A stretch of DNA of 64,000 nt from DATBVX01 sp963810775 (GTDB taxonomy: Bacteria; Pseudomonadota; Gammaproteobacteria; Steroidobacterales; Steroidobacteraceae). Below, piece by piece: positions 17,361 through 26,210 of this stretch. The DNA is taken from assembly GCA_963810775.1 (NCBI GenBank), contig CAWEOT010000009.1, positions 365,182 through 429,181 on the forward strand. The letters run 5' to 3'. Numbering within the stretch: the stretch's first letter is position 1; every line of letters begins with the position of its first letter. Below the pieces are notes generated by a model that saw nothing but the letters and a program-made list of their open reading frames with translations, searched no databases and was not told the origin of the DNA. Made by a program: the position numbers and the translations under genes.

Positions 17361-17493
17361 TTCACTATTTCGCGACGGTCAAGCCGGTTCGAGGACATTG
17401 CCCTATTCTGCGGCAGGTCGAGCACGAGTGTCACCGGGAAATTCCTGTCGGCGTCAGCCGACAGGTGGCAGTGAAACGGCGCTCAGGGAAGAT

Positions 17494-18117
17494 TCAGCGC
17501 GCGTCGCGGTCGGCGGCAAGGCGAAGGTAGCGCTCGTGGAGCCGCTCGACCTGTGATTCGAGCTCGGTGAGCGTGCCATCATTCGCGATCACGTCATCGG
17601 CCGTGGCCAGCCGTATCTGTCGTTGCGCCTGCGCGGCAATCATGGCTTGCGCTTGCTTGGGGTTCTGCGCGTCTCGCTGCAGAAGTCGCTCAACCTGTCG
17701 TTCCGGCGACACGTCAACCACCAGGACGCGATCGACATCGTCTTCAAGCCCGCCCTCTACGAGCAGGGGGATAACCAGGACTTGATACGGCCCGCCGGCT
17801 TGTGCCGAAAGGCGCTTCAGCTCACTGAGGATGACCGGGTGCAGAATGGACTCGAGCTGCTGGCGCCGCTCAGGATCGCTGAATATCAGCTCGCGCATGC
17901 GCCGCCGATCAAGTCCTCCGTCGGCGTCGAGAATCCCGCTGCCGAACTCCTGCACGATCTTTTCGAGCGCCGGCTGACCCGGAGCGACCACAGCGTGAGA
18001 GATTTCGTCCGTATCGATCACGGGCACGCCACGCCTGGCGAAAAGGTTCGCAACCGTGCTCTTGCCGCTTGCTATGCCACCGGTCAGACCGACGCGTAGA
18101 ACGCTCACGACGGCCAT
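17494..18117 (-). CDS. coaE: dephospho-CoA kinase
   Basis: CoaE phosphorylates dephospho-CoA in the last step of CoA synthesis. I chose ATG 18117 (MAVVSVLRVGLTGGIASGKSTVANLFA), which gives 207 residues, the usual length; the frame stays open upstream without family sequence. The P-loop GGIASGKS is at residues 13-20, followed by DTDEISHAVVAPG and the lid region DVSPERQVERLLQRD. It follows pilD by 44 bases in the pilBCD-coaE arrangement. Confidence 0.95.
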   Translation of the reverse strand: MAVVSVLRVGLTGGIASGKSTVANLFARRGVPVIDTDEISHAVVAPGQPALEKIVQEFGSGILDADGGLDRRRMRELIFSDPERRQQLESILHPVILSELKRLSAQAGGPYQVLVIPLLVEGGLEDDVDRVLVVDVSPERQVERLLQRDAQNPKQAQAMIAAQAQRQIRLATADDVIANDGTLTELESQVERLHERYLRLAADRDAR

Positions 18118-18161
18118 TATCTGCTTCTCCCGGAACTCTGCGAGAGACTTGCAGGTCGCGG

Positions 18162-19109
18162 TTATCCCGCCGCGCGCAGCCCCGTCATGTGCAGATAGCG
18201 ATCGAGCAGTTCGGGTCCCCACATCAGTGCGATCCAGCCGGCCGCTGCAAGGTACGGACCGAACGGAATCGGCACGTCCCGCCCATGGCGTTTCAGGACG
18301 ATGAGCGCGATACCGACCACCGCGCCGACCGATGCAGCGATCAGGATGGTGAGGAGCAACATCTGCCATCCGAACCAGGCGCCGAACACCGCGAACAACT
18401 TGAAGTCGCCATATCCCATGCCTTCCTTGCCGGTCACAAGACGAAACAGGTGATACACGGACCAAAGACTCAGGTACCCCGCCGCTGCACCGACGATGCT
18501 GCTGCGTGGGTCAACGGGAAAAGAGAAGGACGCTTGAGCGCTGGACGCCAGGCTGATCAGTAGCCCGAGCCACAGCAGCGGCAGGGTGATGCTGTCGGGC
18601 AGGAGCTGATGATCGATGTCGATGCCGGACAGCGCGATAAGGCTCCACGTGAAGAGGAGCGCTGCCAGCAACTCCCACGAAAAGCCAAACCGCCAGGCAA
18701 CCAGTGCAGAGAGAACGCCACTGAGCAGTTCCACCAGGGGGTAGCGGACCGAAATACGAATGCCGCAAGCAGCGCAGCGTCCTCGCAGAAGCAGGTAGCT
18801 GACGAGGGGAATGTTCTGCCACGCATGGATTGGGGCCCTGCAGGCGGGGCAGCGCGATCGCGGGGTCAGCAGATTGAAGCGCGATTCGCCTGGCGCAGGG
18901 GGTTTATGGGCTTTTTTTTCGGTGCCGCCGGCCGGATTGTTCACGCCGGCGGCGTTCAATTCGTCGCACTGCCGCCGCCATTCTCGATCCATCATGATCG
19001 GCAGGCGGTGAATCACCACGTTCAGGAAACTGCCGACCAGCAGGCCGAGGAGGAACACGATCGCGATGAGAATCACGTGGTTCGTCTGCAACAGCTGAAC
19101 CAGCGTCAC
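18162..19109 (-). CDS. pilD: type IV prepilin peptidase / N-methyltransferase PilD
   Basis: PilD is the inner-membrane aspartyl protease that cleaves the pilin leader and N-methylates the new N-terminal Phe. The 315-residue protein has the N-terminal span GLLVGSFLNVVIHRLP, four cysteines in CPACRAPI and CAACGIRI (zinc domain), and the two catalytic aspartates in SGIDIDHQLLPD and GMGYGDFKLFA. Several membrane segments follow. A KKAHKPPAPGES insert between the first span and the zinc domain is longer than usual. Confidence 0.95.
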   Translation of the reverse strand: MTLVQLLQTNHVILIAIVFLLGLLVGSFLNVVIHRLPIMMDREWRRQCDELNAAGVNNPAGGTEKKAHKPPAPGESRFNLLTPRSRCPACRAPIHAWQNIPLVSYLLLRGRCAACGIRISVRYPLVELLSGVLSALVAWRFGFSWELLAALLFTWSLIALSGIDIDHQLLPDSITLPLLWLGLLISLASSAQASFSFPVDPRSSIVGAAAGYLSLWSVYHLFRLVTGKEGMGYGDFKLFAVFGAWFGWQMLLLTILIAASVGAVVGIALIVLKRHGRDVPIPFGPYLAAAGWIALMWGPELLDRYLHMTGLRAAG

Positions 19110-19153
19110 AGGGCGATTTCCACTATTGGGAGCAAAGCAGATTACCCAGAGAC

Positions 19154-19183
19154 GCGAACGCCGCGCGAGGGCGCGGCGTTCGC
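19154..19183 (-). other. perfect 13-bp inverted repeat between pilC and pilD
   Basis: GCGAACGCCGCGC (19154-19166), loop GAGG, GCGCGGCGTTCGC (19171-19183). In the pilC-pilD mRNA it would form a very stable hairpin. There is no T-tract on either side, so it is more likely an RNA processing or stability element, or a weak attenuator, than a simple intrinsic terminator. Confidence 0.7.
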
Positions 19184-19204
19184 AGGCCGGCTGGGCGATT
19201 TCGA

Positions 19205-20425
19205 TCAGACGACAGCGCCCAACTTGAAGATCGGCAGGTACATCGCAATGACGAGTCCGCCGACCAGCACGCCGAGGATTGCCATGATCAGCGGCTCGAG
19301 CAAACTGCTCATGCTGTCCACCGCATTGTCTACGTCCTGCTCATAGAAGGTCGCGACCTTGCCGGACATCTCGTCCAGCGAGCCGGACTCCTCACCGACC
19401 GCGATCATCTGCACAACCATGTTTGGGAACAACCCGGTGTTCTCCATGGCGCGCTGCAGGCGCTGGCCGGTCGCGACCTCGTCCTTCATTCGAAGGACGG
19501 CCTGCTCATACACGATATTGCCCGTCGCACCGGCCACAGAATCAAGCGCTTCGACGAGCGGCACGCCAGCGCTGAACATCGTCGACAGCGTACGGGCGTA
19601 TCGCGCGATTGCGGCCTTGACCAGGATTGGACCGACGATCGGCATCTTCAGCGACATACGATCGATTGCCTCGCGCATGGCGCGGGATCGCTTCCTGAAG
19701 TAGCCAAACGCGTAGACCGCGCCACCGACGATCATCGCAAGCCACCATCCCTGGTCCTGCACGAAGCGGGACATGCCGATCACCATTTGGGTAAAGGCAG
19801 GCAGATCTGCGCCGAAACCCTTGAACAACGACTCGAACTGAGGGATCACGAAGATCAGGAGAATCAATGTCACGATCACCGCGACGACCAATACGGCCGC
19901 CGGATAGAACAACGCTTTCTTGATCTTCTTCTTGAGAGCCTCGGTCTTCTCCTTGTACGTGGCGATCTTGTCGAGCAGGCTCTCCAGCGCACCAGCCTGT
20001 TCGCCAGCTTCCACGAGGTTCACGAAGAGATCGTCAAAATAGAGGGGCTGCTTGGCGAGAGCCTCGTGCAAGGACGTGCCTCCCTCGATATCTGCCTTGA
20101 TATCAAGTACCAGCTTCTGCATCGCCGGCTTGTCGTGGCCGTTGCCGACGATTTCGAATGACTGCACGAGCGGTATGCCGGCGGTCAGCATCGTTGCGAG
20201 CTGGCGGCTGAAGATTGCGATGTCTTCAGGCTTGACCTTGCCGCCGCTCTTGAAAAGCGTGCTCTGTTTGCTGATCTTGACGGGCACCACGCCCTGGCGG
20301 CGCAGATCGGCTCGCAGGGCCTGCTCGCTCGATGCGAGACTTCGCCCCTTGAGCTTGTTGCCCTTCTTGTCCTTGCCCACCCAGCTGAACTGGATGTCCT
20401 TCCTGATCGCCGTTGCGGTCGCCAT
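19205..20425 (-). CDS. pilC: type IV pilus inner-membrane platform protein PilC
   Basis: PilC is the polytopic platform protein on which the PilB and PilT ATPases act. The 406-residue protein has two GSPF domains: residues about 70-190 (FSRQLATMLTAGIPLVQSFEIV ... LVEAGEQAGALESLLDKIA) and about 270-395 (YARTLSTMFSAGVPLVEALDSVAGATGNIVY ... VGEESGSLDEMSGKVATFYE). Three membrane spans are visible, the last (LLEPLIMAILGVLVGGLVIAMYLPIF) at the C terminus. It lies 48 bases downstream of pilB. Confidence 0.96.
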   Translation of the reverse strand: MATATAIRKDIQFSWVGKDKKGNKLKGRSLASSEQALRADLRRQGVVPVKISKQSTLFKSGGKVKPEDIAIFSRQLATMLTAGIPLVQSFEIVGNGHDKPAMQKLVLDIKADIEGGTSLHEALAKQPLYFDDLFVNLVEAGEQAGALESLLDKIATYKEKTEALKKKIKKALFYPAAVLVVAVIVTLILLIFVIPQFESLFKGFGADLPAFTQMVIGMSRFVQDQGWWLAMIVGGAVYAFGYFRKRSRAMREAIDRMSLKMPIVGPILVKAAIARYARTLSTMFSAGVPLVEALDSVAGATGNIVYEQAVLRMKDEVATGQRLQRAMENTGLFPNMVVQMIAVGEESGSLDEMSGKVATFYEQDVDNAVDSMSSLLEPLIMAILGVLVGGLVIAMYLPIFKLGAVV

Positions 20426-20473
20426 GAATCGGTACCTTTATGCCCCACCCTTCATCGAAAGTCTCATCCCCAT

Positions 20474-22216
20474 TCAATCCACGGTCACTGTATTGATTTC
20501 ATCCAGGCTGGTCAGCCCATCTTTCACTTTCTGAAGCCCTGCACGCCGCAGGTCCCAGACACCCTCGCGTTCGGCTTCCTGGGTGATCTGATGAGAATTG
20601 CCGCCTTCCATGATGAGGCGCCCGATCGCCTCGCTGACTGGCATGACCTGATAGATGCCGACGCGCCCTTTGTAGCCATCCACACACTGACTGCATCCCT
20701 TCGGTCCAAAGATGGTCAATCCTTTCTTGATGTCCTCATCGCTGAAACCCTCCTTGTGGAGGGCCTCCGCCGGCACGTCAATCTTCTGCTTGCAGTTGGA
20801 GCACAGCTTGCGTGCCAGTCGCTGAGCAATGATGAGACTGACCGATGTTGCGATGGCATAAGGCTTCACACCCATGTCCACCATGCGCGTGAGGGTCTGA
20901 GGGGCGTCGTTGGTATGAAGCGTTGAAAGCACCAGGTGTCCGGTTTGCGCAGCCTTCAGTGCAATCTCCGCGGTTTCGAGGTCGCGAATTTCGCCGACCA
21001 TGATGACGTCCGGATCCTGACGCAGGAAGGCGCGCAGTGCCGAGGCAAAAGTCAGGCCTACCTTCGGGTAGACATTCACCTGATTGATACCCGCCATCTG
21101 GATTTCCGCCGGGTCCTCGCAGGTAGAGATATTGCAGTCTTCCTTGTTGAGGATATTGAGGCCGGTATACAGCGACACCGTCTTACCACTGCCGGTCGGC
21201 CCAGTGACCAGGATCATGCCCTGCGGCTTCGCCAGGTACTTGAGATAGAGTTCCTTCTGGAAAGGCTCGTAGCCCAACGCATCGATGCCGAGCATCGCGC
21301 TGGAGGGATCGAGAATACGCATCACGATTTTTTCGCCAAAGAGCGTCGGGCAGGTGCTCACGCGAAAATCGATGGCGCGGTTCTTGGACAGCCGCATCTT
21401 GATGCGGCCGTCCTGAGGCACGCGGCGCTCGGCGATGTCGAGGCGCGACATCACTTTGATGCGCGCCGCGATCTTGGTCGTGAGCTGAACCGGCGGATTT
21501 GCCACTTCCTTCAAAACACCGTCAAGGCGCGTGCGGATGCGAAAGGTCTTTTCATAGGGCTCGAAGTGTATGTCCGACGCTCCCTTCTTGATCGCATCGA
21601 GCAGGATCTTGTTGACAAAGCGGACGATGGGAGCGTCTTCGACATCATCGCGGGTGACCGCTTCGCTGGCGAGGTCGTCTTCGCCCGCCATCACATCCAG
21701 GTTTTCGAGGTCGAAATCGTCCTCGCCGAGCGACGGCATCGCGGTATCGACCTGCTCCAGAGCCTTGGCAACGGCCTGCTGAAGCTTGTTGTCCTCTACG
21801 ACTACAGCCTCGATTCCCAGCCCGGTCGCAAACTTGATTTCGTCGATGGCGTGCAGGTTGGTCGGATCGGAGACGGCGAGAAACAGCCGTTTGCCGCGCC
21901 GCATGAGCGGCAGGACGCGATGCTTGTTCAGCAGCTTGTCGCTGACCAGCTTGACTGTATCCAACTCGACATTGGCGGCGTCCAGGTCGAGGAGGGGAAC
22001 GCCGAATTCATGCGATGCTGCGATCGCGATTTCGCGGGCATTGGCGGCGCCGCTGTTGACGAGCTGAGTGACGACGCTGATGCGCTTTTCCTTGGCCTGC
22101 GCCATCGCCTCCATCATCGTGGCTTCGTCGATCAAGCCGTCCTGAACGAGTCTTTGAGGAAGGCCGCCCAGGGGAGACTTGCTGGCACCCAGCGCCATCA
22201 TCGCGTTGTCATTCAT
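20474..22216 (-). CDS. pilB: type IV pilus assembly ATPase PilB
   Basis: PilB is the hexameric ATPase that drives pilus extension. The 580-residue protein has the MshEN-like N-terminal domain (about residues 20-160), Walker A GPTGSGKT, the Asp box/Walker B region DPDVIMVGEIRDLETAEIALKAAQTGH and the His box LVLSTLHTNDAPQTLTRM. The tetracysteine zinc motif is CSNC...CSQC. The MshEN fold binds c-di-GMP in some homologues; I cannot confirm that here. No frameshift is seen, unlike the adjacent pilA. Confidence 0.96.
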   Translation of the reverse strand: MNDNAMMALGASKSPLGGLPQRLVQDGLIDEATMMEAMAQAKEKRISVVTQLVNSGAANAREIAIAASHEFGVPLLDLDAANVELDTVKLVSDKLLNKHRVLPLMRRGKRLFLAVSDPTNLHAIDEIKFATGLGIEAVVVEDNKLQQAVAKALEQVDTAMPSLGEDDFDLENLDVMAGEDDLASEAVTRDDVEDAPIVRFVNKILLDAIKKGASDIHFEPYEKTFRIRTRLDGVLKEVANPPVQLTTKIAARIKVMSRLDIAERRVPQDGRIKMRLSKNRAIDFRVSTCPTLFGEKIVMRILDPSSAMLGIDALGYEPFQKELYLKYLAKPQGMILVTGPTGSGKTVSLYTGLNILNKEDCNISTCEDPAEIQMAGINQVNVYPKVGLTFASALRAFLRQDPDVIMVGEIRDLETAEIALKAAQTGHLVLSTLHTNDAPQTLTRMVDMGVKPYAIATSVSLIIAQRLARKLCSNCKQKIDVPAEALHKEGFSDEDIKKGLTIFGPKGCSQCVDGYKGRVGIYQVMPVSEAIGRLIMEGGNSHQITQEAEREGVWDLRRAGLQKVKDGLTSLDEINTVTVD

Positions 22217-22356
22217 CGACTTGTCAGCCCATGACGGCCAAATTGGTGACCGTCCAAGTCTACCTTACCGGTCCCGGAGAGGGGATCAAATGTCAAATGG
22301 CTCAGCATCCTCGCATATCGGCTAATTCGGCCTGCGTGACTGGTCTCCCAAAAGAA

Positions 22357-22380
22357 GAAGCCCCTCCGGAGAGGGGCTTC
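22357..22380 (-). terminator. intrinsic terminator after pilA
   Basis: GAAGCCCCTC (22357-22366), loop CGGA, GAGGGGCTTC (22371-22380) form a perfect 10-bp stem. Read on the minus strand it is followed by TTCTTTT, the expected U-rich tail. It separates the highly expressed pilin gene from pilB. Confidence 0.9.
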
Positions 22381-22385
22381 CCAGA

Positions 22386-22910
22386 TCAGAGCCGAAGGCC
22401 GGCCCGGAACTTTAGACGCGGCAGTTGGACGGCAGGTACTTCGGCAGGACAGTCGTCGCCACGGCGGCCGCTGCACCGCTCGCAGGATCGACCGCGCCAG
22501 CAGGGGCAGCGTGGTAGCCGCAAACCCAGATCACGTCGCTGTTCGCGCTGACCATCGGGCGTCAGCGTGAGCACATTCGCGCCACCGGGCAACGCAGTCG
22601 CGTTGGCCTGCAGGCCATACGTGATTGTGATCGTGCCAGTGCCAACGTCGACATCCGCCACGTACTTGCCGGTCTTCGCGCCTTCAACGATGCCGAGCGT
22701 CTGTTCGGTCGGTGCCCAAGCGCCGGTATTGGCGAAATCTTCCGCAACGGCGGCTTTCAGATCGCCCGCCAGGTTGAGGCCTTCAGTGACCTGCGCACGG
22801 ACCGTGTAGTCCTGATACGCCGGAATGGCGATGGCCGCCAAGATGCCGATGATCGCGATCACGATCATCAACTCAATCAGGGTGAAACCCTTCTGTACTG
22901 ACTTCAACAT
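22386..22910 (-). CDS. pilA: type IV major pilin PilA, frameshifted near the C terminus
   Basis: This is the major pilin. The leader MLKSVQKGFTLIELMIVIAIIGILAAIAIPAYQDYTVRAQ has the PilD cleavage site before Phe and Glu at mature position 5. The globular domain reads well up to VLTLTPDG. The frame is then lost around 22548-22560: the continuation in the shifted frame gives SANSDVIWVCGYHAAPAG ... KYLPSNCRV-stop, with the two cysteines of the pilin disulfide loop, ending at 22412. A net +1 base explains this. As read, the tail is an Arg-rich artefact. A sigma-54 promoter precedes the gene. Confidence 0.85.
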   Translation of the reverse strand: MLKSVQKGFTLIELMIVIAIIGILAAIAIPAYQDYTVRAQVTEGLNLAGDLKAAVAEDFANTGAWAPTEQTLGIVEGAKTGKYVADVDVGTGTITITYGLQANATALPGGANVLTLTPDGQREQRRDLGLRLPRCPCWRGRSCERCSGRRGDDCPAEVPAVQLPRLKFRAGLRL

Positions 22911-22975
22911 TTGTTGCTCCTGAGACTAGTGGATGCACGATCAACGGCGGAAAGTCCGCCAGTGCTTTCGAGGGG

Positions 22976-22991
22976 TGCAAGGCATGTGCCA
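22976..22991 (-). promoter_or_regulatory. sigma-54 (-24/-12) promoter of pilA
   Basis: On the minus strand TGGCACATGCCTTGCA matches the sigma-54 consensus TGGCAC-N5-TTGCA exactly in both boxes. The expected start of transcription lies about 55 bases before the pilA ATG. pilA is a known RpoN/PilR target in Pseudomonas, and pilR lies next door here. Confidence 0.9.
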
Positions 22992-23153
22992 CGCCAGCAC
23001 AAGCATCGCAACAACTTGATCAGCCAGAGGATTTCAGCAGAACCGTCGATCCAGTTTGACGTAATCGTGTCGATGACAAGTGACGCTATGGACTCGGCAG
23101 CGTCAGGAAGTGACAAAAAATGTCAGCTGAGTCGGCGACAGGCGACGAGTCAG

Positions 23154-24488
23154 CTACTCAAGGCCAAGCTTCTTGATGCGGTAGCGGAGGGCGCGAAATG
23201 TCATGCCAAGCAGTTTCGCCGCCGCAGTCTTGTTGTAGCGCGTCTGCTCAAGCGCCTTGATGATGGCATCACGCTCGATTTCTTCCAGCTGCTCGCCCAG
23301 AGGGCCTGTGCTGGCGCCGAGGCCGTCGTGCCTGACGGACACGTCACGCAGCTGCAGATCCTCGGCCGCGATTGCGTTGCCCCCGGACAATGCGAGCGAT
23401 CGCTCCAGGACGTTCTCCAGCTCGCGCACGTTTCCGGGAAATGGGTATGTGGATAGCGCCTTGAGAGCCTCCGGTTCGAGCGCCGGCGGATCGACCTTGG
23501 TACGACGCGCCAGCCTGCGCAGGATCGCTTCGGCCAGCTCGGGAACGTCTTCCGGACGCTCGCGCAAGGCGGGCACGCGAATCTCTATGACGTTTATGCG
23601 GTAGTAGAGATCCTCTCGGAAGGCGCCTTCCGCCACCAGGGCCGAGAGATTGCGATGGGTCGCACTCAGGATTCGTATGTCGGTCGGTGTTTCGCGCTGT
23701 TCGCCGATCGGTCGTACGGTCTTCTCCTGGATCACGCGCAGCAGTTTGACCTGCATGTGCAGCGGCAGATCGCCCGACTTCGTCCAGAAACAGCGTGCCA
23801 CCTTCGGCCGACTGCACCATGCCTTTCTTGTCCGCAACCGCGCCGGTGAAACTGCCGCGCTTGTGGCCAAAGAGTTCGCTCTCCATCAGTTCGGTCGGAA
23901 TCGCACCGCAATTCACTGCTACGAACGGTCCGTCGCGACGCGGTCCGGATTCGTGGATCAGTTGTGCCACCAATTCCTTGCCCGTGCCCGATTCTCCGTA
24001 GATATGCACCGGTGCCTGGCTGCGCGAGACCTTGCCGATGGTGTTCGCGAAGCTGCTGCATGACCTTGGACTGGCCGAGCAGCCTTGGTCCATAGATCGT
24101 CGTCATCGGTATCACTCGAGGAGATGCGGATCGCGGAGCTGACCAGCTTGCGCAGTCCGACAAGGTCGAGCGGCTTGGACACGAAGTCGAAGGCACCGAG
24201 CTTGAGCGCACGCACGGCGGATTCGACATTTCCGTGTGCCGTGATCACGGCAACCGGAACAGTTGGCGCGTTCGACTGAATCCACTCGACGAGATCGAGA
24301 CCGTTGCCATCGGGAAGGTTCATGTCCGTGAGGCACAGAGTCGAAACGGCCCGGCGCGCAACAGTTTCTGCGCGGACGCGACGTCAGCAGGCAGTCTTGG
24401 TTTCAAGTTCCATGCGGTTGAGCGTGATGGACAGCAGTTCGCGGATGTCCGGCTCATCGTCCACGACGAGAACCATCGGCTTCGGCAT
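23154..24488 (-). pseudogene. pilR: sigma-54 response regulator PilR, broken by several frameshifts
   Basis: The segment encodes a full-length PilR (445 codons from ATG 24488) spread over three frames. In order: receiver start MPKPMVLVVDDEPDIRELL; ADVASAQKLLRAGPF; MNLPDGNGLDLVEWIQ with KPLDLVGLRKLV; AAA+ domain GESGTGKELVAQLIHESG (Walker A), GHKRGSFTGAVADKKG (GAFTGA-like loop), DLPLHMQVKLLRVIQEKTVRPIG; and a Fis-type helix-turn-helix NKTAAAKLLGMTFRALRYRIKKLGL. At least five shifts occur near 24391, 24347, 24080, 24057 and 23778, several being one extra base. Conservation persists on both sides of each, so error or very recent loss is likely. Confidence 0.85.
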
Positions 24489-24492
24489 GGGC

Positions 24493-26112
24493 TTAGGACC
24501 TCAGTTCGCGCGCCCGCCAGCGTTGCGGATCGGAGAAAATAATACGAAAGATACTGCCACCGCCAGACGCGGCTTCGTAGAGCAGCAAGGCACCATTGTA
24601 CTGACAAAGCTCGCGCGCAATGAACAGGCCGAGCCCAGTGCCACCTTCGCCGCTGGTGAAGAACGGTTCGAAGATGCGATCTACGTTTTGCGTGTCGATT
24701 CCCGGGCCGCGGTCGGCGACTTCGAGATAGGGACGGCCGGTGCCCAGCCACTCGCCCACAGCGCAGCTCGATCGCGGCACCGTCGCGCTGCGGGCATACT
24801 TGAGTGCGTTGTCACAGAGATTCCACAGCACCTGGTGCAGGTGAGTCGGATCGACCCGAACCTCGATGTCGGCACCATCGGGCCGATCTGCAACGAGGAC
24901 GGCGGTGTTTGCGTCGTCTGGCAGAACTCATCGCGAAATTCTTCGAGCCAGTCCGACAGAGTAAGCGTCTCCGGACTTGTTGAGTCTCGACGGGACAGCT
25001 GCAGCATGTTGTTGATGATGGTACTCACACGCTCCGCGTTAGTACGAATGATCTCGGTCAGGCGCCGCTCCGGTTCACCAATGGAGGCTTCGGCAAGCAG
25101 TTGTCCTGCATGACTCATTGCGCCGACCGGGTTGCGGATCTCGTGCGCGATGCTCGCACTCAGACGTCCGAGTGCGGCGAGTTTCGATTGCTGGAGTCGC
25201 TCGGCAAGCAGGCTCGTGTCTTCCAGAAATACGAGCACAGGCCCGGGGTTTTCGCCCGCCGAGCGGCGCGAAGTGCGGCTCGATCGTGCGCAAGCCATCT
25301 GCGGCGACGAATGATGTCGGGTTCGCCGGCGCCGTGTGCGGACTCTGTCTCCAGGTCGACAGGGAGTAGAGCAGTCGAGGGTGTACTTCACCAAGGAGCG
25401 CCCCGGGAATCGCGCTGCGATCGCCGAGCATCTCCGCCGCCGATTCATTGATCAGCCGGATCCGGTCGCCGGCGTCGATCACCAGAATGCTCTCGCGCAG
25501 ATGCTGCACGATGTATTGTGAAAGCTCCGCGAGGTTGGCGAGATCCAGGTCCCTCTGCCGGACCAGTTCCTCTGCCTCGCGAATGCGGTCTGCGAGCGGC
25601 AGGACACTGAGAGCCGCAACAAACAGGATCACGCCGAGCACGCCTGCAGCCGTGTAATCCCCAACCGAAGCGGTGCCGGCGAGTTGCGCGGCGGCCTGCT
25701 GAATGAGCAGCGCGATCGCCGCCCCGGCGGCGATGACGAAGGCGCGTCGGGCGATGAGGCTCACCGCCGCAACAGGAATGACCAGCAGCATTCCGAGGCC
25801 GCTTGCGACACCACCGCTCGAGTAGAGCAACAGCGATACTCCGGCGACGTCCAGCGCGATATGCACCCAGGCCTGCTGTTCGAGGCTCGGCCAATGGTTC
25901 TTCAGCGCGGCAATCATGACGATGCCGGCGGCAAAATACGCGACGACGACGTTCTGGAAGAGCTTGGGATCAGCCCACCCGACGCTGGTCGATTCCGGCA
26001 GGAGGTAGTGAAGCGAGGCGAGGACCAGCGGCACCAGCAGCCGGAAGAGATTGAGGAGACCGAGCACGCGCCACGCCAGTGCGGCCTGTGCGGGTCCCTT
26101 GGTTCTCACCAT
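24493..26112 (-). pseudogene. pilS: sensor histidine kinase PilS, two frameshifts
   Basis: PilS is the membrane kinase that controls PilR. From ATG 26112 the protein would have about 540 residues: six membrane segments (residues about 15-180), a PAS-like region (SILVIDAGDRIRLINESAAEMLG), then the H-box LSASIAHEIRNPVGAM in a second frame and the N-, G1- and G2-boxes LWNLCDNALKYA, ADRGPGID and GGTGLGLFIAREL in a third. Shifts fall near 25253 (one extra G in a GGG run) and near 24918. An alternative start is ATG 26157. The stop lies 4 bases before the pilR start. Confidence 0.85.
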
Positions 26113-26210
26113 CGTTCGCGGCTGCTCGCGAGTGGAATTGGTGGCGCACTCTACCATGTCCGTCTTGCATCAAGGAAAATAGCCGCCCACTTTCAGGCGA
26201 TCGCGAGCCA

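Noticed and set aside
20936..22234. 432-codon plus-strand frame opposite pilB
   Set aside because: Mirror of the conserved PilB coding strand; composition is typical of antisense high-GC frames.
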